Origin: Bacteroidales bacterium
GTDB lineage: Bacteria; Bacteroidota; Bacteroidia; Bacteroidales; UBA932
Length of the DNA: 5,487 bases
Assembly (NCBI GenBank): GCA_013335275.1
Contig: JAAXVX010000105.1
Coordinates: 1-5,487 of the forward strand
Direction of reading: 5' to 3'
Shown in pieces: positions 1-5,487 of the stretch; position 1 is the stretch's first letter, and every line of letters begins with the position of its first letter. The notes below the pieces were generated by a model, which saw only the letters and a program-made list of their open reading frames with translations, ran no database searches and had not been told where the DNA came from. The translations under genes were made by a program, and so were the position numbers.

Positions 1-240
1 AATTGCCGTTAGCTCTCTGACCGAATCGCCTTCCGGAATAAATTCCGCCAATTCGAGCATCTCATCCCTGTTAAGGTGTCTTGCAAAAGTATACCCTGTT
101 ACCGAACATTCGTGAAAAGCAACAACGTCCGAACCCTTAGCAGCCGCCTCAGCAGCCAGCCTGTCAATTACCCCGAGATTGTATTCTTTATCTCCGGACC
201 GGTTCTCAAACTGAGCCGTAGAAATCCTGATATCTTCCAT
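1..240 (-). CDS. Carbon-nitrogen hydrolase (nitrilase superfamily), N-terminal part only
   Basis: Only the first 80 codons are present; the gene runs off the left edge, so it is 3'-truncated by the window and not necessarily broken. The start is the ATG at 240-238. The reading frame gives a typical nitrilase-fold N-terminus: a beta strand ending in TAQF (residues 8-11), a YNL motif (20-22) before a long Ala-rich helix, then the strand DVVAFHECSVTGY (38-50). In that strand E44 lies where the catalytic glutamate of the family's Glu-Lys-Cys triad is expected. The Lys and Cys would be outside the window. Enzymes of this superfamily hydrolyse nitriles, amides or N-carbamoyl compounds through a cysteine thioester. 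The substrate cannot be told from this fragment. No signal peptide is seen, so it is probably cytoplasmic. It is divergent from the lipoprotein gene at 410. The family call is secure; the specific function is unknown. Confidence 0.85.
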   Translation of the reverse strand, partial: MEDIRISTAQFENRSGDKEYNLGVIDRLAAEAAAKGSDVVAFHECSVTGYTFARHLNRDEMLELAEFIPEGDSVRELTAI

Positions 241-247
241 AGTTCTG

Positions 248-255
248 CAAATTTA
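248..255 (-). promoter_or_regulatory. Possible -7 box for the nitrilase-family gene
   Basis: On the minus strand this reads TAAATTTG, a full match to the Bacteroidota -7 consensus TAnnTTTG. It ends 7 nt before the ATG at 240, so a transcript would start almost at the start codon (leaderless or nearly so). No TTG or TTTG lies at the usual distance upstream; the nearest TTTG (282-285) is 26 nt away. The sequence match is seen; the function is inferred and weak. Confidence 0.35.
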
Positions 256-409
256 CCAAATAATCTAATCCCCGATGCACCCAAAGTTCACGTTGCACTA
301 TAACGTTCTTGAGTATACTGCAGATTAAATTAAAATCCCTCTCAATGAATTCTTTTTTGTCATATATTTATGTTGACTTTTATTAAATAAATACCACGTC
401 TGAGCAGTT

Positions 410-1345
410 ATGAAAATTGCAGAATATAAACTGGTAATATCATTTTTCATCTCATTTCTAATTCTAACAGGTTGTTCGCAAAAACAATCACTGGAATGGA
501 TTCCGTTCAATTGGGAAGGGGATACTATTTCAGGAAAATATATTGATAAAGCGTTTATATACATTCCTGTAAAAATTGATGACCTGCCGTATGATTTCAC
601 CATGCAGCTGGATTTAGGAACAATCGAAACACAGTTTTACGAAAATTCCATAAAGCCATATCTTAAGGAATTTACTTCTTTAGCAAACAAACTGGACTCT
701 ATTGAAAGTGATAAAAATATCATGTTCAGAGATGTAAATCTGCAAATGGGAACATTTGGTTTAAAACTTGATGTTTGGCATCACAGGAATTTTGGAGAAG
801 AAATACCCAAAGATTCGCTTCATTCAAAAACACCAAAACATATAGGAACCATCGCTCTCGATATATTCCAAAATAAAATTTTAGTGATTGATTATAAATC
901 CTGCCGGCTCGCTATATCGGAAAGTATGCCCGATGAATATAAGGACATACCGGCAGAGGGATTTGAATTAAATAATGGAATAATAAAACTTCCGTTTCTT
1001 ATCAATGGTAAAGAATGTAAGCTGATGTTTGATACAGGCTCAAGTCCGTTCGCATTGGTAACATCGAAAGAACGTGCTTTGGAAATCTCAGATTCAGTTA
1101 TTACCGACTCTTTGAGCGGACCCTTATGGTGGGGACGGGAGATAACCTTTTATGGACTTGAAATAAACAAAACAATAAAATTAGGAGGGAAAGTTCTTAA
1201 AAATGAAAGGGTTTATTATGATAAAGACAGGCTTTGGGATGAAATTTATAAATCTCAAAATGTTTGGGGAATAGCCGGAAATGCTTACTTCCTGGACCAT
1301 ATCCTGATCCTCGATTTAAAGAATAAATTATTCCGTGTAAAATAG
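410..1345 (+). CDS. Predicted lipoprotein with two tandem retropepsin-like aspartyl protease lobes
   Basis: This 311-residue protein has a short charged N-terminus, a hydrophobic segment (about residues 8-19) and a lipobox LTGC (19-22), so C22 is the likely lipidated cysteine. It is followed by SQKQ, without the acidic export signal of surface-exposed Bacteroidota lipoproteins, so a periplasm-facing anchor is the better guess. The clearest catalytic motif is FDTGSS (207-212), with D208 as candidate aspartate. A second, earlier site reads LDLGT (67-71), D68. Each is followed about 93 residues later by a similar hydrophobic block: G146...F153...IL157-158...D161-K163, and G287...F294...IL298-299...D302-K304. 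The protein thus looks like a duplicated retropepsin-type fold, as in pepsin-like two-lobed proteases. Whether it cleaves anything is unknown, since the first lobe lacks a standard DTG. The ATG at 410 is chosen because it puts the signal sequence at the start; no Shine-Dalgarno sequence or clear promoter is seen. It stands alone, divergent from the hydrolase and convergent with clpX. Confidence 0.75.
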   Translation: MKIAEYKLVISFFISFLILTGCSQKQSLEWIPFNWEGDTISGKYIDKAFIYIPVKIDDLPYDFTMQLDLGTIETQFYENSIKPYLKEFTSLANKLDSIESDKNIMFRDVNLQMGTFGLKLDVWHHRNFGEEIPKDSLHSKTPKHIGTIALDIFQNKILVIDYKSCRLAISESMPDEYKDIPAEGFELNNGIIKLPFLINGKECKLMFDTGSSPFALVTSKERALEISDSVITDSLSGPLWWGREITFYGLEINKTIKLGGKVLKNERVYYDKDRLWDEIYKSQNVWGIAGNAYFLDHILILDLKNKLFRVK

Positions 1346-1373
1346 AAACCGAAACTGTAAAACCGCGGAGGGG

Positions 1374-1519
1374 AATCTCTTCTGCCAAAACATCATACAG
1401 CATAATTAAATAGCTGACTCCCCTGTGAAACAGTCTCAGGTTTGTAATACAAACTGGAAAACTGTGGAACAGGGGAGTCAGCTATTATATAACGCACGGG
1501 TAAACCGGCAGAAGAGATT
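1374..1519. repeat. Nested co-axial imperfect palindrome (146 bp)
   Basis: Four pairs of inverted blocks share one centre near position 1447. They are 13 bp perfect (1374-1386 with 1507-1519), 16 bp perfect (1411-1426 with 1469-1484, extendable by two A-T pairs to 1409 and 1486), 5 bp (1430-1434 with 1461-1465) and 7 bp including one G-T pair (1439-1445 with 1449-1455, loop of three). The spacers between the outer and inner blocks (1387-1408 and 1487-1506) pair only poorly. It fills nearly all the gap between two convergent genes, ending 2 bp from the clpX stop codon. It could be a bidirectional terminator, a small non-autonomous repeat element (MITE-like) or a structured RNA. The inverted repeats are seen directly; the role is inferred. 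Confidence 0.8.
1411..1484. terminator. Probable bidirectional terminator hairpin between convergent genes
   Basis: This is the core of the larger palindrome. A 16-bp perfect stem containing GACTCCCCTGT is continued by 5-bp and 7-bp stems to a 3-nt loop. On the plus strand it is followed by TTATATAA and on the minus strand by TTTAATTA. Both are AT-rich, but neither is a clean run of T. Its place after the stops of the lipoprotein gene (1345) and clpX (1522) suits a terminator serving both. The stem is much longer than a usual intrinsic terminator, and the weak T-tracts keep confidence moderate. Confidence 0.5.
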
Positions 1520-1521
1520 GC

Positions 1522-2763
1522 CTAAGCCTCTTTTAACATCTGTAATGAACCGGTGAACTTATCAATCTTATGCTTCGCATAATCGAGTTTGATTGTCAGC
1601 GTCTTCTTTGTCTGCGACGGAGTCTCAAACATTGCATCTACCATTATAGCTTCACAAATGGAACGCAGACCTCTGGCTCCAAGCTTATACTCAATTGCAG
1701 TATCAACAATATAGTCAAGGACATCATCCTCCAGTTTGAGTTTCACGCCGTCCATTTCAAACAGCTTAACATATTGTTTAATCAAAGCATTTTTAGGAAC
1801 AGTGAGAATGCTGCGAAGAGCCTTCTTGTCAAGTGCCTCAAGATAAGTTAAGACAGGCAGCCTTCCAATAATCTCGGGAATAAGGCCATAGGCTCTTAAA
1901 TCCTGTGGAGCGATATATTTTATAAGGTTATTTCTGTCCAGTTTCTCAAGTTTTTTATTGCTTCCGTATCCCACAACCTGAGTGTTGAGTCTTTGAGAAA
2001 TTTTCCGGTCAATACCTTCGAATGCTCCTCCGCAAATAAACAGGATATTTTTAGTATCAACGGCAATCATTCTTTGTTCGGGGTGCTTGCGACCACCCTG
2101 AGGCGGTACGTTTACGACACTCCCTTCAAGAAGTTTGAGCATTGCCTGCTGAACACCCTCTCCGGAAACATCTCTGGTAATTGACGGATTGTCGCTTTTC
2201 CTTGCAATCTTGTCAATTTCATCTATGAAAACTATTCCACGCTGAGCCCTTTCAACATCATAATCGGCCTCCTGAAGCAATCTTGTGAGAATACTCTCAA
2301 CATCCTCTCCAACATAGCCGGCTTCGGTGAGAACCGTTGCATCAACTATTGTGAAAGGAACATCGAGCATCTTTGCAATTGACCTGGCAAGAAGTGTCTT
2401 TCCGGTACCTGTTTGCCCAACCAGAAGAATATTTGATTTTTCAAGATCAAGATCGTCGTCGATATGACTGTTAATTCTTTTGTAGTGGTTGTAAACAGCT
2501 ACTGCCAGATATCTTTTGGCTTCGTCCTGGCCAATAACGTACTGATCGAGAAAATCTGTGATTTCCTTTGGTTTAAGCAGTTTGGAAGCAGATTTTGCCT
2601 TTGTGCCCTTTCCCTTTTTAACTTTCAGCGCCTCTTTTGAGTAGTCCAGTGCCTGCTGGGCACACTCATTGCAAATAGAAGCTATATCTCCTGCAATAAG
2701 CACATCTACTTCACCTTTTCCTCTTCCGCAAAAAGAGCAGAATTCATTAATTTTAGCGGGCAT
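1522..2763 (-). CDS. clpX: ClpX, ATP-dependent unfoldase subunit of the Clp protease
   Basis: ClpX is an AAA+ unfoldase that forms a hexameric ring. It recognises tagged or specific proteins, unfolds them with ATP and threads them into ClpP in the cytoplasm. The 413-residue product is of normal length. Visible in order: N-terminal C4 zinc-binding domain (C9, C12, C31, C34); a Lys-rich linker (about 47-66); Walker A GQTGTGKT (116-123); pore-1 loop GYVG (149-152); Walker B IVFIDE (177-182, D181 and E182); pore-2 region TRDVSGEG (196-203); arginine finger in GRLP (R301); and sensor 2 in GARGLR (R367). The ClpP-docking loop, IGF in E. coli, reads VGY (264-266) here. The start is the ATG at 2763-2761, which gives the zinc finger at the expected position and follows the clpP TAG by one base, so translation is probably coupled. 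It is the last gene of tig-clpP-clpX and ends beside the palindrome at 1374-1519. Confidence 0.98.
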   Translation of the reverse strand: MPAKINEFCSFCGRGKGEVDVLIAGDIASICNECAQQALDYSKEALKVKKGKGTKAKSASKLLKPKEITDFLDQYVIGQDEAKRYLAVAVYNHYKRINSHIDDDLDLEKSNILLVGQTGTGKTLLARSIAKMLDVPFTIVDATVLTEAGYVGEDVESILTRLLQEADYDVERAQRGIVFIDEIDKIARKSDNPSITRDVSGEGVQQAMLKLLEGSVVNVPPQGGRKHPEQRMIAVDTKNILFICGGAFEGIDRKISQRLNTQVVGYGSNKKLEKLDRNNLIKYIAPQDLRAYGLIPEIIGRLPVLTYLEALDKKALRSILTVPKNALIKQYVKLFEMDGVKLKLEDDVLDYIVDTAIEYKLGARGLRSICEAIMVDAMFETPSQTKKTLTIKLDYAKHKIDKFTGSLQMLKEA

Positions 2764-2764
2764 C

Positions 2765-3439
2765 CTATTTTTTGTTTGCTTTAGTGAGAATCTCGTCTAT
2801 CATCCCGTATTCCTTAGCCTCAGCGGCCTTCATCCAGTAATCCCTGTCGGCGTCTTTTTCAATTTGCCTGAGTGGTTTTCCTGAGTGAAGAGCAATTATT
2901 TCATACAACTCCTTCTTGAGTCCTACTATCTGCTTGGCAGTGATTTCAATATCACTCGCCTGCCCTTCTGCACCTCCCATAGGCTGATGAATCATCACCC
3001 TTGAGTGAGGCAGAGCCGATCTTTTTCCGTTTGCACCTGCTGTCAAAAGGATAGCTGCCATAGAAGCGGCCATACCTGTACAAATAGTAGCGACCTCGGA
3101 AGAGACCAGTTGCATTGTGTCGTATATACCCAGGCCGGCATAAACCTCTCCGCCCGGAGAGTTAATATAAAGCTGGATATCCGATTTTGATTCGGTTGAA
3201 TCCAGATATAAAAGTTGTGCCTGAATAATGTTGGCTACGTCGTCGGTGATAGGGACTCCAAGAAATATAATCCTGTCCATCATCAGACGGGAAAATACAT
3301 CCATCGCAGCCACATTCAGTTGTCTCTCCTCAATAATTGTAGGATTGATATATGCACTTGTCAATGAATTAAATCTGTGCAGAGATATTCCGCTGATGCC
3401 TCTGTGAAGTCTGGCATATTTTTCAAAATCTGTAGCCAT
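2765..3439 (-). CDS. clpP: ClpP, serine peptidase subunit of the Clp protease
   Basis: ClpP forms a barrel of two heptameric rings whose inner chamber degrades polypeptides delivered by ClpX in the cytoplasm. The 224-residue product carries the full catalytic triad: S126 in GMAASMAA (122-129), H151 in MIHQP (149-153) and D200 in DRDYW (198-202). The 25- and 49-residue spacings equal those of the E. coli enzyme. The oxyanion-side motif NSPGG (93-97) is also intact. The N-terminus before the conserved RIIFLG (56-61) is somewhat longer than in E. coli ClpP, which suggests a propeptide removed by self-processing, as in other family members. The start ATG (3439-3437) lies 10 bp after the tig stop and no other start fits better; no Shine-Dalgarno sequence is seen. 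It is directly followed by clpX (TAG, one base, ATG). Confidence 0.98.
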   Translation of the reverse strand: MATDFEKYARLHRGISGISLHRFNSLTSAYINPTIIEERQLNVAAMDVFSRLMMDRIIFLGVPITDDVANIIQAQLLYLDSTESKSDIQLYINSPGGEVYAGLGIYDTMQLVSSEVATICTGMAASMAAILLTAGANGKRSALPHSRVMIHQPMGGAEGQASDIEITAKQIVGLKKELYEIIALHSGKPLRQIEKDADRDYWMKAAEAKEYGMIDEILTKANKK

Positions 3440-3449
3440 ATTGTTTTTA

Positions 3450-4775
3450 TTAGTTAGTCATTTCGTGCAGTTTCTCAATAGAGATTGCCTTTTTGTCGAG
3501 AGTAACAACCGACCTCACATATCCTATTACCATGTCTTCCTCTACTTTGTCAAAAATGCGCTTGCTCTCTTTTTCGTTTGTAAGAAGAGATTCGGCATAT
3601 TGGGTGAGTTGCTCTTCCGGTACATTTGGAAGACCGTACATCGCAAACTGATAAGAAGCGATTTTCTTTGCCTGCTCAAGCAATTCCTCTTTTGTAATTT
3701 GCATGTTCTGCTCTTTTACAAAATACTGACGAATCATTTGCCAGCGGAAATCTTTCAGGAACAAGCCAAAATCCTTTTCAATGTCTGCCATCGAAAATTT
3801 ACCTTCGTTTGCAGAAAACAGCCATCTTTTCAAAAACTCTTCAGGAACAGCGATTGCAGCCTTTTCAATGAGGAAGTCGCGGGCATCAAGCATAAAGCGG
3901 TAGTCGCTCTCCTGTGCATATTCGCTCTTCATTCTTTCAACAATCTTTGCATCAAACTCCTCTTCGTTGTTTACAACGCCTGCTCCAAACATTTTATCGA
4001 AAAGTTCCTGATTAACCTCGGGATCAACAAACCTCTTCACCTCTTTAACAACTACAGTGTAATTTGGTTCTATCGATGCAAGTTCTTCTTTCTTTACTTT
4101 AAGAAGAGTTGCCCTGTCTGTTTCGTTTACAAAAGCTTTGTTAACATCAATTTCAAATTCATCTCCGGCCTTTTTGCCAATGAATTGTTTTTTAATTTTC
4201 TTGTCCTCAATAGACCTAAGGGCAATATAAGTTCCCTCGATTCTGTTGTCTGCCTGTACAAGGTCGGCAATTATAAAATCTTCCTCTGCAATTTCATCGG
4301 CCTTTCCAAGCTGACCAAATTGTTTAAGAATATTGGTTCTGTATTTTGCTTTTTCCTCTTTAGTAATTGTCACTTCGTGATAAACGATTTTATCATTTGC
4401 ACTGAGGTTAATTTCAATCTTTGGAGCAAGAGCAAGGTCAAAAACAAATTCCATATCCGCAGGATTTTCCCAGTCAATAGGCTTTTGTTCTGTCTCATTA
4501 GGAAGCGGCTCTCCAATGATATTTAGCTTGTTATCATTGATATAGTCATTCAGTCCATCAGATATGAGTGCATTTACTGAGTCCACCAAAGCTGCCCTTC
4601 CGTGCATCTTCTCAATTATAGAAATTGGAGCCATCCCTTTACGAAATCCTTTAATGTCTGCATTTTTCCTGTAGTCATTCAGAATCTTTTTTGTTTTTGG
4701 GGTATAATCTTCTTTCCCGATGGTTAGCGTGACGATGAGAGTTAAATCATCCGCATTTTTTTGTGTAACTTTCAT
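3450..4775 (-). CDS. tig: Trigger factor, ribosome-associated chaperone
   Basis: Trigger factor docks on ribosomal protein L23 at the tunnel exit and shields nascent chains; many members also have a peptidyl-prolyl isomerase domain. The 441-residue product has the ribosome-binding signature GFRKGMAP (43-50) in its N-terminal domain, preceded by DYRKNADIK. Next come the family block EFVFDLALAPKIE (109-121), a middle region (about 165-245) where the FKBP-type isomerase domain should sit, and a charged helical C-terminal chaperone region (about 250-441). I do not see the usual FKBP active-site pattern (such as IPGFE) in the middle region, so isomerase activity is doubtful. The frame stays open upstream to 4913, but that extension would run through the tRNA and adds no family sequence. 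The ATG at 4775-4773, starting MKVTQKNADD, is therefore the start. The upstream sequence AAAAAATTTGATATTT is AT-rich, typical of Bacteroidota leaders. It is first in the tig-clpP-clpX cluster. Confidence 0.96.
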   Translation of the reverse strand: MKVTQKNADDLTLIVTLTIGKEDYTPKTKKILNDYRKNADIKGFRKGMAPISIIEKMHGRAALVDSVNALISDGLNDYINDNKLNIIGEPLPNETEQKPIDWENPADMEFVFDLALAPKIEINLSANDKIVYHEVTITKEEKAKYRTNILKQFGQLGKADEIAEEDFIIADLVQADNRIEGTYIALRSIEDKKIKKQFIGKKAGDEFEIDVNKAFVNETDRATLLKVKKEELASIEPNYTVVVKEVKRFVDPEVNQELFDKMFGAGVVNNEEEFDAKIVERMKSEYAQESDYRFMLDARDFLIEKAAIAVPEEFLKRWLFSANEGKFSMADIEKDFGLFLKDFRWQMIRQYFVKEQNMQITKEELLEQAKKIASYQFAMYGLPNVPEEQLTQYAESLLTNEKESKRIFDKVEEDMVIGYVRSVVTLDKKAISIEKLHEMTN

Positions 4776-4810
4776 AAATATCAAATTTTTTGTCTTCTTC
4801 AAATAAAAGC

Positions 4811-4840
4811 AAAGCAGACCACCCAAAGGGTATCTGCTTT
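4811..4840 (-). terminator. Hairpin between tRNA-Leu and tig (terminator, attenuator or processing site)
   Basis: On the minus strand an 8-bp perfect stem (AAAGCAGA with TCTGCTTT), a small 1x2 internal loop and a 4-bp stem (ACCC with GGGT) closed by TTT lie 6 nt after the tRNA 3' end. It is followed by GCTTTTATTTG, a broken T-run, and the tig start codon lies about 35 nt further on. It could partly terminate transcription after the tRNA or mark the point where the tRNA is released. The stem is seen; the function is inferred. Confidence 0.45.
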
Positions 4841-4846
4841 GAACTG

Positions 4847-4928
4847 TGCGGGCAAAGGGACTCGAACCCCCACGCCTTACGGCACCAGATCCTAAGTCTG
4901 GCGCGGCTACCAATTACGCCATGCCCGC
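4847..4928 (-). tRNA. tRNA-Leu (anticodon UAG)
   Basis: The 82-nt sequence folds as a class II tRNA. The acceptor stem GCGGGCA/TGCCCGC (4922-4928 with 4848-4854) is a perfect 7 bp with discriminator A (4847). The D arm holds AATTGGTA. The anticodon stem CCAGA/TCTGG is perfect around the loop CTTAGGA, giving anticodon TAG at 4894-4892, which reads CUA and probably other CUN leucine codons. The long variable arm has a GCC/GGC stem with a GTAA loop, as expected of tRNA-Leu, and the T loop is TTCGAGT with two G-U pairs in its stem. CCA is not encoded, since the bases after the discriminator read CAG. It lies between prmA and tig on the same strand, with its own promoter upstream and a hairpin downstream. 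Confidence 0.97.
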
Positions 4929-4939
4929 TTTGGGGAGTG

Positions 4940-4969
4940 CAAAGGTAAAACAAAATTTTAAACTTACAA
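4940..4969 (-). promoter_or_regulatory. Bacteroidota-type promoter for tRNA-Leu (and possibly tig-clpP-clpX)
   Basis: On the minus strand TACCTTTG (4947-4940) matches the -7 consensus TAnnTTTG exactly. TTG (4969-4967) lies 19 nt upstream, the spacing expected for the -33 element of the primary sigma factor in this phylum. Transcription would start a few bases before the tRNA 5' end at 4928. The -33 element lies just beyond the prmA stop codon, and the spacer contains that stop (4966-4964). No comparable promoter is seen between the tRNA and tig. Confidence 0.7.
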
Positions 4970-5487
4970 CACTGTTTCACCCTTTTTTAGCTTTCTTAGC
5001 TTTACAAGGGCCCAATCATCCAATGTGTCACAAGAAACAAAAGCCAGACCGGCTTTTGCCCCTGCTTCTGCAATCAGCTCTTTCTCCTTAAAATAAAATC
5101 CGCTTAACAGAATTGTACCTTCCGGCCGGAGTGAGTCAGAATATTTTTGAATGTCTGCAATTATTATGTTTCTGTTAATGTTAGCCAAAACGAGATCAAA
5201 CTCTCCTTTTTTCAAAATCGACGAATCTCCCTCAAAAACCTTAAGTTTTGACGAAACTCTGTTTCTCTTCCCGTTTTCTATTGCAGAATCAACTGCTATC
5301 GGGTCTATGTCTATGGATATTATAGGGGATGAAGCGCCCATCTTTGCTGCAAGTATGGAAAGGATGGCAGTACCGCAACCCATATCGAGCACGCTTTTCC
5401 CTTTTACGGCTTCGTTCATCAGACTCTTAACCATCAGGTGTGTAGTCTGATGATGCCCTGTCCCGAATGCCATTTTAGGGTCAATTG
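4964..5487 (-). CDS. prmA: Ribosomal protein L11 methyltransferase, C-terminal part
   Basis: PrmA uses S-adenosylmethionine to methylate ribosomal protein L11 in the cytoplasm. Here 173 residues are visible; the N-terminal substrate-binding domain lies beyond the right edge. The reading frame is open to the edge, and the ATG at 5473 is internal because it is preceded in frame by IDPK, part of the family block DPxxAFGTGHHQTT. From the first visible residue: AFGTGHHQTT (6-15), SAM-binding motif I LDMGCGTAIL (33-42), the acidic DIDP (59-62) that would contact the cofactor ribose, and the motif IV-like LANINRN (99-105). The C-terminus ends in a Lys-rich tail, and the stop is TAA at 4966-4964. E. 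coli PrmA is about 290 residues, so roughly 60 percent is present. The catalytic domain looks intact. It lies upstream of tRNA-Leu on the same strand. Confidence 0.93.
   Translation of the reverse strand, partial: IDPKMAFGTGHHQTTHLMVKSLMNEAVKGKSVLDMGCGTAILSILAAKMGASSPIISIDIDPIAVDSAIENGKRNRVSSKLKVFEGDSSILKKGEFDLVLANINRNIIIADIQKYSDSLRPEGTILLSGFYFKEKELIAEAGAKAGLAFVSCDTLDDWALVKLRKLKKGETVL

Noticed and set aside
76..303. Plus-strand frame of 75 codons opposite the nitrilase-family gene
   Set aside because: It is antisense to a frame with a clear nitrilase-fold N-terminus and catalytic Glu, and has no features of its own.
292..308. Short inverted repeat ACGTT...AACGT in the divergent intergenic region
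   Set aside because: Only 5 bp with a 7-nt loop, and the flanking bases do not pair; too weak to call an operator.
364..399. Possible promoter for the lipoprotein gene (TATATTTA at 364-371; TTGAC at 373-377 with TACCACGT downstream)
   Set aside because: The first lacks the final G and has no -33 element at good spacing. The second has a poor -7 match and a 16-nt spacing. Neither is better than chance in AT-rich sequence.
1197..1403. Minus-strand frame of 68 codons starting in the palindrome and running into the lipoprotein gene
   Set aside because: It is antisense to the lipoprotein C-terminus and shows no domain or family resemblance.
3441..4526. Long open frame on the plus strand (361 codons) opposite tig
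   Set aside because: It is entirely antisense to trigger factor, whose motifs and family length are clear. Its translation is rich in Phe, Leu, Cys and Asn with no recognisable domain, as expected of a shadow frame.
4824..4832. TACCCTTTG on the minus strand as a tig promoter
   Set aside because: The TA to TTTG spacing is 3 instead of 2, and it is explained by the apical stem and loop of the hairpin.
4776..4913. Upstream extension of the tig reading frame by 46 codons
   Set aside because: It would start inside the tRNA-Leu gene and translate tRNA sequence. The family N-terminus begins at the ATG at 4775.

Overview
The window looks like chromosomal DNA of a member of the Bacteroidota, most likely order Bacteroidales. 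It is AT-rich, and no start codon has a convincing Shine-Dalgarno sequence. The tRNA promoter has the Bacteroidota form (TAnnTTTG with an upstream TTG), and the ClpX, ClpP and trigger factor sequences have the features of that phylum. This placement is from recognition only, without a search.

Layout, left to right: (1) 1-240, minus strand: the N-terminal 80 codons of a nitrilase-superfamily carbon-nitrogen hydrolase that runs off the left edge. (2) 241-409: a divergent intergenic region of 169 bp. It holds a possible -7 promoter box for the hydrolase, and I see no convincing promoter for the gene to its right. (3) 410-1345, plus strand: a predicted lipoprotein made of two retropepsin-like aspartyl protease lobes in tandem. 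(4) 1346-1521: a convergent intergenic region almost filled by a 146-bp nested, co-axial imperfect palindrome. (5) 1522-4775, minus strand: the proteostasis cluster tig-clpP-clpX, transcribed in that order and tightly packed (10 bp, then 1 bp between genes). (6) 4847-4928, minus strand: tRNA-Leu with anticodon UAG, preceded by a good Bacteroidota promoter and followed by a hairpin placed between it and tig. (7) 4964-5487, minus strand: the C-terminal part of prmA, the ribosomal protein L11 methyltransferase, cut by the right edge.

How they fit together: trigger factor binds nascent chains at the ribosome exit tunnel. ClpX unfolds substrates and feeds them to the ClpP peptidase. PrmA and the leucine tRNA also belong to translation, so the right two thirds is a housekeeping translation and protein quality-control block. 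The only strong promoter I can see for tig-clpP-clpX is the one in front of tRNA-Leu. The hairpin between the tRNA and tig may therefore act as a processing or attenuation point.

Most of the window is ordinary core genome. I do not see a convincing new multi-gene system. The parts most worth a second look are the two-lobed aspartyl-protease-like lipoprotein, the 146-bp quasi-palindrome, and the arrangement of tRNA, hairpin and chaperone-protease operon.
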